64,000 bases of DNA from Nitrospirae bacterium GWB2_47_37. Lineage in GTDB: Bacteria > Nitrospirota > Thermodesulfovibrionia > Thermodesulfovibrionales > Dissulfurispiraceae. The notes below the pieces were generated by a model, which searched no databases, was not told the origin of the DNA, and worked only from the letters and a program-made list of their open reading frames with translations. The DNA lies in contig MHDU01000074.1 in the NCBI GenBank assembly GCA_001803635.1, positions 1 to 64,000 of the forward strand, written 5' to 3'. The position numbers and the translations under genes are program-made. Below, in pieces: positions 48,496 to 56,493 of this stretch; position 1 is the stretch's first letter, and each line of letters starts with the position of its first letter.

Positions 48496-49898
48496 AATAC
48501 ATTGATTTTCGGATACTGTATTTCTAAATTTGCAGGAGAAACCATAGAAGTTTTCCCGCGATAATTGCCTGAGTAGGTTTTGAGATAAAATTGTTGCGGC
48601 TGTAGATCCGTAAACACATCGGGCTTTACCCTCGGTTTTTCCGTCTCGCGCACTGTCGGGCTGCCGCCGATGCTAAGAATCGGGGAGAAAACATCTACCG
48701 TTCCAAAATGATCGGAAGCGTATTCTGCCGTTTCCGTATTAGGGCAGCGCTGGAATCCTCTTGTATTTGTATTGCCGAATATAACATTGCCGTAATCCTT
48801 CCCCAGCGCTCCCCATACCTGTGAGGGATCCTGACAGAATAGACTTATCCACCAGTTGGCGCCGCCGACTTTTGCCAATGAATCGTCTATGCCTCTGTAA
48901 AGCACGGACTGGCACTCATCGATGATTGTCGATAATGGCGGATTGATGACCTCCCCCGATAGAAATTTTCTCCCGGCAAACTTGGAAAAGCTTGAAAATA
49001 TAATTTTTGCCAGATTAAAGGAAGCCTGACCACCAGTTAAAGACCCAAGTTGAAGAACTAAAATTACTCGTTCTCCCTGCTCAAGGCGTTTTATACACGG
49101 ATTTTCTATCGCCTTTCCTACAATCCTGCCGATGCTGCCGACGCACATCTCCGTCAAGGCAACTCTAAGCGATGTCGTTACTTTAGCGAAGTAATCCTGC
49201 GGAGAGGACGCTATTCTCTGAAGGTCCCCTGATAATTGCCCTGCTTCCAGAAGGTTATAAATATCATCTATTCGCTCCGCCATTTCATAAGCTCTATTTC
49301 TATCTATTGAAGCCACATTCTGCTGGAGCTGTTTAAGCGATTCCTGCGGTATGATGTTTTTCACATCATTAAGGTTTATCACTGCCTTCTTGCCTTCATA
49401 TTCAGCAAGAGTTACTAAAGCAATACACGCCACGATGCTGATCTCGTATGCGATTTTCTGAAAGAAGGGATCTTTCCCTGCTTCAACGCCTGAAGTAACT
49501 ATACCGGCAAGCTCCTCTGGGATAAAAAAGTAGCGCAAAACATTGAACGGCGCGCTTAGCTGCGGATAGAAAGGATTGATGAAAATAAGTTCTTTCTCCC
49601 TGCCTGTCTTTTTTGCTGTTTCAACTATTTTATTTAACGCATCACTGTCGCATTTCGGATCGATAAATGCTACAGAATATCCTTTTTTAATGTCCTGTTC
49701 GCAGATATTTTCAATAACTCTTGTTTTGCCTTGGCGAGTAGTCGCTACCCATAGGAGATGGCCGGAACGATCTTTATCCGGAATAGATATCGGAATTTTC
49801 TTGCGGCGATCATCGAGCCTATATCCGCTCCCCAAAACAGTCACAGGTTCCTTTGTTTTTGCGTCTATGTAATAACCTTTGTCTGTAAGCTTTATCAA
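48492..49898 (-). CDS. traD: TraD-like type IV coupling ATPase
   Basis: 468 residues, shorter than most TraD (600-700), and without the N-terminal membrane helices. The nucleotide-binding motif reads ATTRQGKT (52-59) where G-T-T-G-x-G-K-T is usual, so two glycines are replaced. Walker B is STIIDEC near 328, and the TraD/VirD4 landmarks QDPSQVWGALG and GNVIFGNTNTRGF are present. It should feed relaxase-DNA to the channel. It overlaps the HD-domain gene. A separate membrane protein downstream may replace the missing anchor. Confidence 0.85.
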   Translation of the reverse strand: MIKLTDKGYYIDAKTKEPVTVLGSGYRLDDRRKKIPISIPDKDRSGHLLWVATTRQGKTRVIENICEQDIKKGYSVAFIDPKCDSDALNKIVETAKKTGREKELIFINPFYPQLSAPFNVLRYFFIPEELAGIVTSGVEAGKDPFFQKIAYEISIVACIALVTLAEYEGKKAVINLNDVKNIIPQESLKQLQQNVASIDRNRAYEMAERIDDIYNLLEAGQLSGDLQRIASSPQDYFAKVTTSLRVALTEMCVGSIGRIVGKAIENPCIKRLEQGERVILVLQLGSLTGGQASFNLAKIIFSSFSKFAGRKFLSGEVINPPLSTIIDECQSVLYRGIDDSLAKVGGANWWISLFCQDPSQVWGALGKDYGNVIFGNTNTRGFQRCPNTETAEYASDHFGTVDVFSPILSIGGSPTVRETEKPRVKPDVFTDLQPQQFYLKTYSGNYRGKTSMVSPANLEIQYPKINVL

Positions 49899-49902
49899 CC
49901 CT

Positions 49903-50658
49903 CTACCACCTTACTATAACCCTTTCTTTGAGTTCATCAGATACTTTTTTAATGCAGTCCCGCGGGATCTTTGCAGATGCTTTTATCTCACTGAAGGCGC
50001 CGGCAATCCTGCCGGTGCAACGGATATTAATGTCCATGTTCTGAGTTATTAGTTCCCGCCTAATAAGGCATTCCGGCAGCCCTGTGGAATTTCTACTAAG
50101 CCTTATTACAAGCCTCGGCGTTCCTTTCAGAAGCGCGGGCTTGACGCTCAGGGCATAGAAAGGCATCGTCTGTCCCACCATATACCACCCTCTCTCTTTT
50201 GGCGTCTGATGCGCCTGTTCACATACTGCCACCGTATACTGATCGGATGCCGGATAATCTATGCCCTTGAGCGCTACATATAATTCATCGGATTTCTTTT
50301 TAATGATCTCTCCAGTTACTGCTGTATGAATTATGGTCTTATAAAGGCTGTATTCGTTAAAGAGTTTTCGTATTTCGAGCGCATTTGCAAGTTTATAAAG
50401 TATTTCTCTTATAAGCGGTCTCTTTATATTTTCAGGGCTGATTGTCGATATAAAGGGTTTCATATCTTCCCTACGCATTTTAAATCCGCATATTGATAAG
50501 TCCTCCGGACCACCGTTTAGTCGGGTTTCAACCTCAAACCCAAAACGTTTTGACAATACGGAGGAGATAACATGCTCTATCTCCTCAACCACAATTGTAT
50601 CGTTAAGGTTATATTTATCGGAGAGGTCTTTGATCCAATCATTTGTTTTGAGCGGCAT
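49903..50658 (-). CDS. NusA-like protein (N-terminal and S1 regions)
   Basis: 251 residues. By eye it lines up with NusA over most of its length. DLSDKYNLNDTIVVEEIEHV and SKRFGFEVETRLNGG match the RNA-polymerase-binding N-terminal domain. The IHTAVTGEIIKKKSDELYVAL region matches the start of the S1 domain (E-x-x-I-x-T-G-x-V). RLVIRLSRNSTGLPECLIRREL with SEIKASAKIPRD matches the S1-KH junction (V-x-R-S-x-P-x-x-L; E-I-K-A-x-A-R-D-P-G). The KH domains are absent. It may modify termination or antitermination on the element's long operons. Overlaps its neighbour by 20 bp. Confidence 0.55.
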   Translation of the reverse strand: MPLKTNDWIKDLSDKYNLNDTIVVEEIEHVISSVLSKRFGFEVETRLNGGPEDLSICGFKMRREDMKPFISTISPENIKRPLIREILYKLANALEIRKLFNEYSLYKTIIHTAVTGEIIKKKSDELYVALKGIDYPASDQYTVAVCEQAHQTPKERGWYMVGQTMPFYALSVKPALLKGTPRLVIRLSRNSTGLPECLIRRELITQNMDINIRCTGRIAGAFSEIKASAKIPRDCIKKVSDELKERVIVRW

Positions 50659-51079
50659 AAGTTCGTTTTAATTCATTAAATACCTTCCATGCATACTTAA
50701 TCCGCTTACCCTTCGATACAGCGTTATAGCATCCTACAGCTTCCCACACATAGCCGTGTTTTTCGATACATTTTTTGAGAATCTCCGCGCCGACTTTTGT
50801 ACATTTACATGGATCTGCTATAGACATCCATTTTTCATGGCCGAGAGAGCGATAATTGCCTGAATTGATCTGCATGTGACAAAAATCAAATGTGCCGTTG
50901 GAATTGTAGTTGAGTGCTTCATTGTTATGGTTGCTTTCAACTTTTGAAATTACCTGTAAGAGCATGGGGTCGATATCATACTTGGCGCCTCCCTCTGAAA
51001 AACAAAATGGGTCTTCGTTTGCAAAGAGAGGCGATGAAAAGAGTGTAACCCCAATAATTATTGATAGAACCTTATTCAT
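50639..51079 (-). CDS. Lytic transglycosylase (VirB1/P19-like)
   Basis: 146 residues with a signal peptide (1-20, SSPLFANE). The SLT core shows DPMLLQVISKVESNHNNEAL with catalytic Glu near 48, then FDFCHMQINSGNYR and a late YVWEAVGCYNAVSKG (NAV/Y motif). Such enzymes cut peptidoglycan to let the transfer channel through. Two pairs of extra Cys suggest disulfides. It belongs to the minus-strand transfer operon. Confidence 0.9.
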   Translation of the reverse strand: MNKVLSIIIGVTLFSSPLFANEDPFCFSEGGAKYDIDPMLLQVISKVESNHNNEALNYNSNGTFDFCHMQINSGNYRSLGHEKWMSIADPCKCTKVGAEILKKCIEKHGYVWEAVGCYNAVSKGKRIKYAWKVFNELKRTYAAQNK

Positions 51080-51291
51080 TTATTTAATCCTTTCTGCGCT
51101 GCCGGCATATCAGCCCGGCCGTCCTGTGCAATTTTCATATAATCTTCGAAGGCCGCGCCTTTTAGTCGGCCGGTATTGCCTAAGTGTGTAAGAAATTTGT
51201 CGTTAAAGCCTTTAAGTATCTTTATGTCCGGCCTTCTGCCGTCTGAGGATAGGACTGTTTTGTCTTTATTAAGATAATCAAATCGTATCAT
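51076..51291 (-). CDS. Hypothetical protein (71 aa)
   Basis: Overlaps the transglycosylase gene by 4 bp and the PilZ gene by 14 bp, so it is clearly part of the operon. Basic and polar, without membrane segments; DGRRPDIKILKGFNDKF in the middle. No family recognised. Confidence 0.6.
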   Translation of the reverse strand: MIRFDYLNKDKTVLSSDGRRPDIKILKGFNDKFLTHLGNTGRLKGAAFEDYMKIAQDGRADMPAAQKGLNK

Positions 51292-51889
51292 GGTTTTGCC
51301 GAGCCGTTTTTAAAAAAAAGTCGGACATAAACGAATAAAAATCGTTTTCCTTGGCTTTTTCGATATTTACGAATTTAACGCCTATTCCCTGAGTAATCGA
51401 ATACTTGACCATAGCGGCTATTGAAATTCCGCCCTCTATCGGCAACTTCATGGTAATATTGGTGCTTAACGGATAGGGAACGCCGGTTTTTATAAAACAT
51501 CCATTCAGGCTAAGATTTGAGACAGGATATTCCCAGCCGTTAATTTCCGCAGTTATCCCGTCGGTCTTAAAACGAGGGCATAATCTGCGATCCTCCTCAA
51601 GCAGGTATACATGATCGTTTTGGGCGTCATTGCCGTTTCCCTGTATTTTTTTTACCCAATCTGATGTTATTTGTAATTCATTGACTGCCGAGAGAAACAG
51701 CTGTTCGTGCTCTTTATATTTATTGTCCTGCAATAACAGGCTCAGGATACTGAGTACATAACACATTCTATTAACCACAATATTCGTTATGCATTTCACA
51801 TGTTTTGGTATATGAGAAATGCATTCGTCCGGAGACGAACAAATAGAAGCGCAAAAGTCATATGGAAAACCTTGAATATTAAGCGGCAT
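51278..51889 (-). CDS. PilZ-domain protein
   Basis: 203 residues. The C-terminal ~95 residues hold the PilZ motifs: R-x3-R in RRLCPRF (about 106-112) and N-x-S-x-x-G in NLSLNGCF (about 128-135), then beta strands ITMKLPIEGG and QGIGVKFVNI. These residues bind cyclic di-GMP. The N-terminal ~100 residues are helical with several Cys. First gene of the minus-strand DNA-processing operon, so transfer could respond to the second messenger. A structured leader and copy f of the 22-bp element lie upstream. Confidence 0.78.
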   Translation of the reverse strand: MPLNIQGFPYDFCASICSSPDECISHIPKHVKCITNIVVNRMCYVLSILSLLLQDNKYKEHEQLFLSAVNELQITSDWVKKIQGNGNDAQNDHVYLLEEDRRLCPRFKTDGITAEINGWEYPVSNLSLNGCFIKTGVPYPLSTNITMKLPIEGGISIAAMVKYSITQGIGVKFVNIEKAKENDFYSFMSDFFLKTARQNHDTI

Positions 51890-51986
51890 AAGTTCTCCTT
51901 GGGCTTAGACTGCTGTGCCGCATGCCGCAGGAGGCTCTGTATGGATAGGTGAATACAGAGCCTATCGCAATCCTCAAATACGGCAT
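51879..51986 (-). CDS. Possible leader peptide (35 aa) before the PilZ gene
   Basis: ATG 51984-51986 has a strong AAAGGAGGG ribosome binding site, and the frame ends 11 bp inside the PilZ gene. It lies within a folded leader: CTGTGCCGCA/TGCGGCACAG (51913-51922, 52010-52019) and GGCTCTGTAT/ATACAGAGCC (51933-51942, 51953-51962). Translation could open these stems, as in attenuation. Coding by chance is possible. Confidence 0.35.
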   Translation of the reverse strand: MPYLRIAIGSVFTYPYRASCGMRHSSLSPRRTYAA

Positions 51987-52019
51987 CTTAGCCCTCCTTT
52001 CATCACACTTGCGGCACAG
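51913..52019 (-). promoter_or_regulatory. Structured leader of the DNA-processing operon
   Basis: Two perfect 10-bp stems are nested here: an outer one (51913-51922 with 52010-52019) and an inner one (51933-51942 with 51953-51962). The ribosome binding site of a 35-codon frame lies between them. No T-tract follows either stem on the minus strand. Together with the 22-bp element just upstream this is probably the regulated 5' leader of the PilZ-SLT-NusA-TraD operon. Confidence 0.55.
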
Positions 52020-52024
52020 TATGA

Positions 52025-52046
52025 TAATGCCTTAAGGGGTAACCCC
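52025..52046 (-). promoter_or_regulatory. GGGGTTACCC-N6-GCATTA element, copy f (symmetric)
   Basis: Minus-strand GGGGTTACCC (52037-52046) and GCATTA (52025-52030). The copy is part of a near-perfect palindrome (16-bp arms ATAATGCCTTAAGGGG/CCCCTTAAGGCATTAT around TAA), so a second, nearly perfect copy reads on the plus strand. It points toward the PilZ operon. Confidence 0.7.
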
Positions 52047-52060
52047 TTAAGGCATTATTT

Positions 52061-52215
52061 GAGGGCTGCACGAAGTGCAGCCCTCTGGTTTATTGGTTTG
52101 TTGGAGCAGCGGTGTTTATTGGAGGCTCCCTTTTTTGTTTGTTTGTTTTTTTGAGTTTATTGTTGATGCAGGCAGCCGAAGGCAGAGACCTCCCCATGCC
52201 TTCGGCTGCCTGCAT
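52061..52215. repeat. Two perfect hairpins in a gene-free stretch
   Basis: GAGGGCTGCA (52061-52070) pairs with TGCAGCCCTC (52076-52085), and a 19-bp stem, ATGCAGGCAGCCGAAGGCA, pairs 52166-52184 with 52197-52215. The stretch 51990-52229 contains no convincing gene. It may be a terminator pair, an RNA gene or the transfer origin. A moderately T-rich tail follows the second stem on the plus strand. Confidence 0.6.
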
Positions 52216-52229
52216 GGGAAAGGTCTTGT

Positions 52230-52469
52230 TTATTTTTTGACTAAAAAACTCATATAAATCCTTCTTCGTGAGCACTCAGCAAGTGACACGATTTCAACTT
52301 CGCACATTTCAGGCCATCTGTCCGAGGGCGTATTTTCAATAAATTCTATTGCTTGCCTAATTATGTAATCATTTTGTTGGTCAATAAAACCATCGCTGTT
52401 GCGCCTGTCCGCGTTTTCGCATTCACGGACCGCATGATAGACTGCTTTTTTGAATTCTTTAATGTCCAT
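52230..52469 (-). CDS. Hypothetical protein (79 aa)
   Basis: Acidic helical protein (ADRRNSDGFIDQQNDYIIRQ) with a C-terminal segment RRRIYMSFLVKK. It overlaps the next upstream gene by 11 bp. No domain recognised; possibly a phage-type accessory protein. Confidence 0.55.
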   Translation of the reverse strand: MDIKEFKKAVYHAVRECENADRRNSDGFIDQQNDYIIRQAIEFIENTPSDRWPEMCEVEIVSLAECSRRRIYMSFLVKK

Positions 52470-52677
52470 GGCTTATATCCTCACATTTCGGTGTGTGTCC
52501 GCACCATATTTTTTTGTCCTTTTCAAAAATATCGAATTTCGTATGATGATTCCCGTCTTCCATGCAGAGCCAACAACCCATATCGCCTTTTTCTATCTCT
52601 ATAAGAAGGGATTGAAGGCTTTTATGCCGGGTGTGTGTAATAGCAGCACAATATTTACAGTTGTCTATTGTGAGCAT
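52459..52677 (-). CDS. Small Cys/His protein, possible zinc binding
   Basis: 72 residues with CKYC near the start and CWLC in the middle, followed by HH, CGH and a last Cys before HGH, enough ligands for one or two zinc ions. It lies 3 bp after the next upstream gene and overlaps the downstream one. Function unknown. Confidence 0.55.
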   Translation of the reverse strand: MLTIDNCKYCAAITHTRHKSLQSLLIEIEKGDMGCWLCMEDGNHHTKFDIFEKDKKIWCGHTPKCEDISHGH

Positions 52678-52680
52678 TGT

Positions 52681-52947
52681 CTATTTCCCATGCTCGTGAG
52701 CTCGTTCTTTAAGATAAAACACGCGAGCCGCCTGCCCCCATCGAGAACGGTAATATTTAAGTACTAAATTACCGGGAGTGCGGCTAAGGGCATTCAGCAC
52801 ACGCTCTTCGGTTTTCCACGCCTCATGAGGCAGTCCGGCTCTTTCGGCAACCCGATGCAGTAATCCAGAGTCACCAAAACCTACAGCAGGGTTATCAGTC
52901 TCTCTGAGTACTTCCTCAGCACAATCACATATTCTGCGACGCTTCAT
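52681..52947 (-). CDS. Hypothetical basic protein (88 aa)
   Basis: ATG 52947 overlaps the radical SAM gene's stop (ATGA). It starts MKRRRICDCAEEVLRE; the middle (LLHRVAERAGLPHEAW, then VLNALSRTPGNLVLKYY) looks like a helical, helix-turn-helix-like fold. Possibly DNA binding. Not recognised. Confidence 0.55.
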   Translation of the reverse strand: MKRRRICDCAEEVLRETDNPAVGFGDSGLLHRVAERAGLPHEAWKTEERVLNALSRTPGNLVLKYYRSRWGQAARVFYLKERAHEHGK

Positions 52948-53660
52948 AAGTATTTCCTTAAATCCTCTTTAATGTAATATTTCTTGTTATAGTTTTCTAA
53001 AAGCGCTATGGCCTTCTGTGTAAAATCCTTCCAGTCTATTTCCTTCGCCTGTTCATCATAATTCCACTTGCCGACCTTGTATTCATCAACATATTCATGC
53101 GTCATGCGGATAATCTCAAGAGATTGTTCAGGGTCAATAACGGGTTCGATGGATACCCATGTATTGATTCCTTGATTGTGTGCAAGATAGAGGGCATTCA
53201 TCCTTACTCCGGGGTGAGCGGCATAAGGTTCATATTTTCTGGATAGCGAATCATCGATGAAAGTGAGTGTCGCTCCGTAAAAATCTTCATAACCTTGCAA
53301 AAACAGATCAAAGTCGCCCATGCTTGCATAACCGGCTTTTGTGAGGATACGAATAGAAATATTATTCTGATGTAATATTTTAATTGCCTCTCTTGTATGG
53401 AGATATTGATAATTGATATCTTGATAGGGGTCGCAAGTGAAGCTCAAAAATACTTCCCTACCTGCATATTTCGGGGCGGCCTTCTTTAATTCCTCAATAA
53501 CGTTCGGTCTCGGCTGTGGATTACAGAACTCCTCCATGTTCATGCGGAGTATTTTGGGAGCATAACAGTAGACGCATCCGTGCGAACAGCCGCGATACAT
53601 ATTGAGGGCTAATTCACCGTATTCTTTGGCGCGGCCATTGGGTTCGTAGATCGTTTGCAT
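52944..53660 (-). CDS. Radical SAM protein, SPL-like
   Basis: 238 residues. YRGCSHGCVYCYAP (about 22-35) is the C-x3-C-x2-C iron-sulphur site of the radical SAM superfamily, in the form seen in spore-photoproduct-lyase-like proteins. The barrel strands EVFLSFTCDPYQ, ISIRILTKAG, YGATLTFIDD and INTWVSIEPVIDPE follow. Phages and ICEs often carry this protein, with DNA repair suggested but not proven. It directly follows a decayed cytosine methyltransferase gene. Confidence 0.85.
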   Translation of the reverse strand: MQTIYEPNGRAKEYGELALNMYRGCSHGCVYCYAPKILRMNMEEFCNPQPRPNVIEELKKAAPKYAGREVFLSFTCDPYQDINYQYLHTREAIKILHQNNISIRILTKAGYASMGDFDLFLQGYEDFYGATLTFIDDSLSRKYEPYAAHPGVRMNALYLAHNQGINTWVSIEPVIDPEQSLEIIRMTHEYVDEYKVGKWNYDEQAKEIDWKDFTQKAIALLENYNKKYYIKEDLRKYL

Positions 53661-53855
53661 TATAATAGAATCCTTTCTTTATTATTTAAGGGAATCGGAA
53701 TAGTGACAATCTCTATGACATTTGATTTGACCAAAGCCGCTGCGAGATCGGGACATACTGAATTTCCACATTTTGCTACGGTCAAGCGCAACCTTGATGC
53801 CGGTACTCGCGCCGCCGCCTCCGGCGAAGTTATCGATTATAAGTTCGTTAACCAT
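53660..53855 (-). pseudogene. C5-cytosine DNA methyltransferase, internally deleted
   Basis: The frame from ATG 53855 begins MVNELIIDNFAGGGGASTGI, the AdoMet-binding motif I of phage-type Dcm enzymes. It then shifts. In the next frame the text AKCGNSVCPDLAAALVKSN is the family's C-terminal motif (C-G-N-S-V). The ~350-500 residues between, including the PC catalytic motif, are missing. The second frame ends at TAATG overlapping the radical SAM gene. Confidence 0.75.
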
Positions 53856-53871
53856 TAACTCTTTCACTATG

Positions 53872-56037
53872 TCATTTCCCTCCAAACAGCAGTTCTATTT
53901 TCCACCCCCACTTCTCATCTTTCACGAGTTTTCCGGGGACTTCATATTCCTTACCTGCTTTTGATTTCAGCCCGGTGATCTTCACTTCTTTACCGGAGAG
54001 TAGATTTTTGACCGTGCCGGCAGGAATGGACTTTCTCCCGAATCTCTCAAGACTGTTTTTCCAGATGGTAAACTTACAGCCTTCTTTATATCCAGAACAT
54101 CCGAAGGCCTTCTGTGTCTCCACTACAGGCTTGCCGCATTCAGGACATTTGCCGAGGCTGTTATTGTCTCCTCCAGACCTTCCTGCGCCCGCGGCGCCGC
54201 TTATGCCCGTATTTGAACCCTTCACCTTTTCGACTATCTGTGCGGTGTATTTTTTAATTCCGCTCATGAAGTCGTCTGCCGATTTAACCTTACCTGAAGC
54301 TATATCATCAAGCGCTTGCTCCCATATCGCCGTATAAGCGACATCGGAAAGCGGTTCATTGCGGACCGCTTCTATCAGGGTAATGCCTTTTTCTGTAGGG
54401 ATGATGTTTTTACCCTTTCGGGTTATGTATTCTCTTTTTTTCAGGGTCTCAAGGATAGCCGCTCTTGTCGCCGGTGTACCGATGCCGGAGGTCTCTTTAA
54501 GTATCTTTTTGAGTTGAGGATCTGTCACATATTTGGCCGCTTTCGACATAGCTTCAAGGATTGAAGCATCTGTAAATCGCGGCGGTGGAGTTGTTTGTTT
54601 CCTCTCAATGTCGGCTTTGAGGTTTTTCACGGCGTCGTTTTCTTTCATCTCAGGGACAAGTTGATCTTTATCCTTGGAGCCGTATATCTCTTTCCATCCG
54701 GACGATATGACTACCTTGCCGGAGGATTTGAAACGATCCTGTCCTACTGCAGTAATAACCGTCGTGATTTTGAATTTAAAGTTAGGATAGAAAGCGGCTA
54801 TAAATCGCCGTACTGCAAGTTCATAGACATTCAGTTCGTCTTGGCCGATCCCATTCGGAAGATTGCCGGTTGGGATTAGGGCATGATGGTCCGTAAGTTT
54901 TGACGAGTCGAATACCCGCTTATTATTTCCGGAGATCGTGCATTTAGATATATCAAACTGCACATTTCTGTATCCTGTGAGTTTTTGTAGTATTTCAGGG
55001 CATTCTTTTACCATCTCGTCATTTAAGTGTTGACTGTCGGATCGCGGGTATGTGAGAAGCTTTTTCTCATAGAGCGATTGAGCAATATTAAGGGTCTGCT
55101 CTGCCGAATAGTCAAAAAGTTTATTTGCTTCCTGCTGCAGCACAGTTAGAGAAAACAACAGCGGCGGAGCATCTTCTTTCGGTTTACATTCGTATGAGGT
55201 TACAACTCCATGCTGCCCATTAACTCTTGCCTGTATTTGTTTAGCAAGGGTCTCCGTTGGAATTCTGGATGATGTGTCTTTATCGGCATTTTCTCTATCG
55301 TCTTTGGATGCAGATTTATTATCAACAAACCATAATGCCTCATAATCTCCTCTCTCGTGTTTAAATAAAGCCCTTAAAAGCCAGTAATCCTGTGGTTTGA
55401 AGTTTCTAATTTCAAGTTCCCGATCAACTATTAATCGGAGGGTAGGTGTCTGGACCCTGCCGAGAGAAAGCGGAGGCCGTGCGTTATGTTTTACGCTGAA
55501 TGCCCGCGTCGCATTCATTCCGATGAGCCAGTCGGATTGCTGTCTGGCAGTGGCGGCATGATAGAGCCTATCAAACTCCGCCCCGGGCTTCAGGCCGCTG
55601 AATGCCTCGCGCACTGCCTCCGGAGTGAGCGCCTTCGATGTCCAGAACCGATAGATGGGTTTTCTATTGCCGGACATCATGAGAATTAACCTTGCGATCA
55701 ATTCTCCTTCCCTTCCGGGGTCCGTGGCGATCACAATGCTTTCAATATCGGACCTGCTTATAACGGACTTTATGATTTTGAACTGTTTGGAGCCGTCTTT
55801 AGAGATGCGGTATTTGAAACGCTCCGGAATAATTGGAAGATCCTCTGTACTCCACTTCGCATACCTCTCATCGTATGCGTCGGGCTCCTCCAACTCAATC
55901 AGATGCCCGTATCCCCATGAGATGACATAACGGCTTCCCTCGAGATAGCCGTTATTACGGCTGAAGTTGTCATTAAGTCCTTTTGCAATATCCTGAGCCT
56001 GTGACGGCTTTTCAGCAAGGATTAATTGTTTTGGCAT
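53872..56037 (-). CDS. topB: DNA topoisomerase III (TopB-type)
   Basis: 721 residues. Toprim motifs: LILAEKPSQAQDIAKGL at the start and IVIATDPGREGE (about 105-116). The catalytic Tyr is in LLTYPRSDSQHL (about 335), after the type IA landmark SLGRVQTPTLRLIVDRE. The C-terminus carries a zinc-ribbon-like CPECGKP plus CSGYKEGC and then a short OB-like region. Plasmid-borne TopB decatenates replicated or transferred DNA. It matches the other replication genes here. Confidence 0.92.
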   Translation of the reverse strand: MPKQLILAEKPSQAQDIAKGLNDNFSRNNGYLEGSRYVISWGYGHLIELEEPDAYDERYAKWSTEDLPIIPERFKYRISKDGSKQFKIIKSVISRSDIESIVIATDPGREGELIARLILMMSGNRKPIYRFWTSKALTPEAVREAFSGLKPGAEFDRLYHAATARQQSDWLIGMNATRAFSVKHNARPPLSLGRVQTPTLRLIVDRELEIRNFKPQDYWLLRALFKHERGDYEALWFVDNKSASKDDRENADKDTSSRIPTETLAKQIQARVNGQHGVVTSYECKPKEDAPPLLFSLTVLQQEANKLFDYSAEQTLNIAQSLYEKKLLTYPRSDSQHLNDEMVKECPEILQKLTGYRNVQFDISKCTISGNNKRVFDSSKLTDHHALIPTGNLPNGIGQDELNVYELAVRRFIAAFYPNFKFKITTVITAVGQDRFKSSGKVVISSGWKEIYGSKDKDQLVPEMKENDAVKNLKADIERKQTTPPPRFTDASILEAMSKAAKYVTDPQLKKILKETSGIGTPATRAAILETLKKREYITRKGKNIIPTEKGITLIEAVRNEPLSDVAYTAIWEQALDDIASGKVKSADDFMSGIKKYTAQIVEKVKGSNTGISGAAGAGRSGGDNNSLGKCPECGKPVVETQKAFGCSGYKEGCKFTIWKNSLERFGRKSIPAGTVKNLLSGKEVKITGLKSKAGKEYEVPGKLVKDEKWGWKIELLFGGK

Positions 56038-56070
56038 TTATTATTCTCCTCTTTCCCATGGAGCGCGGCA

Positions 56071-56259
56071 TTATTTTTTAGTATCGATATATATTTGCTC
56101 AATTTTATCTTTTAACGCCCATTTTCTGAGCTTTTTTTCAATCCAGCATGTAAGCGGGAAGGCTAAAAAGAATAGTATAACAAGATATTTTTCAAAAAAA
56201 TGCACCATAAAAAATGCACTTAATTCGAGTCCCACCGCGATTACTCTTGTTATAATCAT
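56071..56259 (-). CDS. Small two-span membrane protein
   Basis: 62 residues with hydrophobic segments at about 1-20 and 24-41, then a charged tail (EKKLRKWALKDKIEQ). GGAGGAAC precedes the start by 10 bp, and upstream lies the hairpin CGGGAGGGG/CCCCTCCCG (56287-56310), another hairpin placed before a ribosome binding site. Unassigned. Confidence 0.55.
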   Translation of the reverse strand: MIITRVIAVGLELSAFFMVHFFEKYLVILFFLAFPLTCWIEKKLRKWALKDKIEQIYIDTKK

Positions 56260-56286
56260 ATAGACCTGTTCCTCCTATCAGATTTT

Positions 56287-56310
56287 CGGGAGGGGCTTTA
56301 TCCCCTCCCG
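56287..56310 (-). promoter_or_regulatory. Leader or intergenic hairpin
   Basis: CGGGAGGGG (56287-56295) pairs perfectly with CCCCTCCCG (56302-56310). It directly follows the stop of the 60-residue gene on the minus strand, and AAAATC rather than T follows, so it is a weak terminator at best. It precedes the ribosome binding site of the next gene. Confidence 0.5.
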
Positions 56311-56493
56311 TTATGCAGCCTTTAATTCTTTCTTTTGCCTGAGCCTTTTCTTTTTTCTTGTGGCATTCCATCTGCCTCTGGACGCTTTAATTTTCATGGC
56401 TGATATGCCGGTGCCTTTTAACTGAGTCGCGGGGTTGCATCTTTTATCACACCCTTTAAAACAAGACTTCATATGGTATGGACAGTTATGCAT
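56311..56493 (-). CDS. Small basic Cys-rich protein
   Basis: 60 residues overlapping the HU gene by 8 bp. The start MHNCPYHMKSCFKGCDKRC has four Cys and could bind zinc; the rest is strongly basic (ASRGRWNATRKKKRLRQKKEL). It is likely to bind nucleic acid. Not recognised. Confidence 0.6.
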   Translation of the reverse strand: MHNCPYHMKSCFKGCDKRCNPATQLKGTGISAMKIKASRGRWNATRKKKRLRQKKELKAA

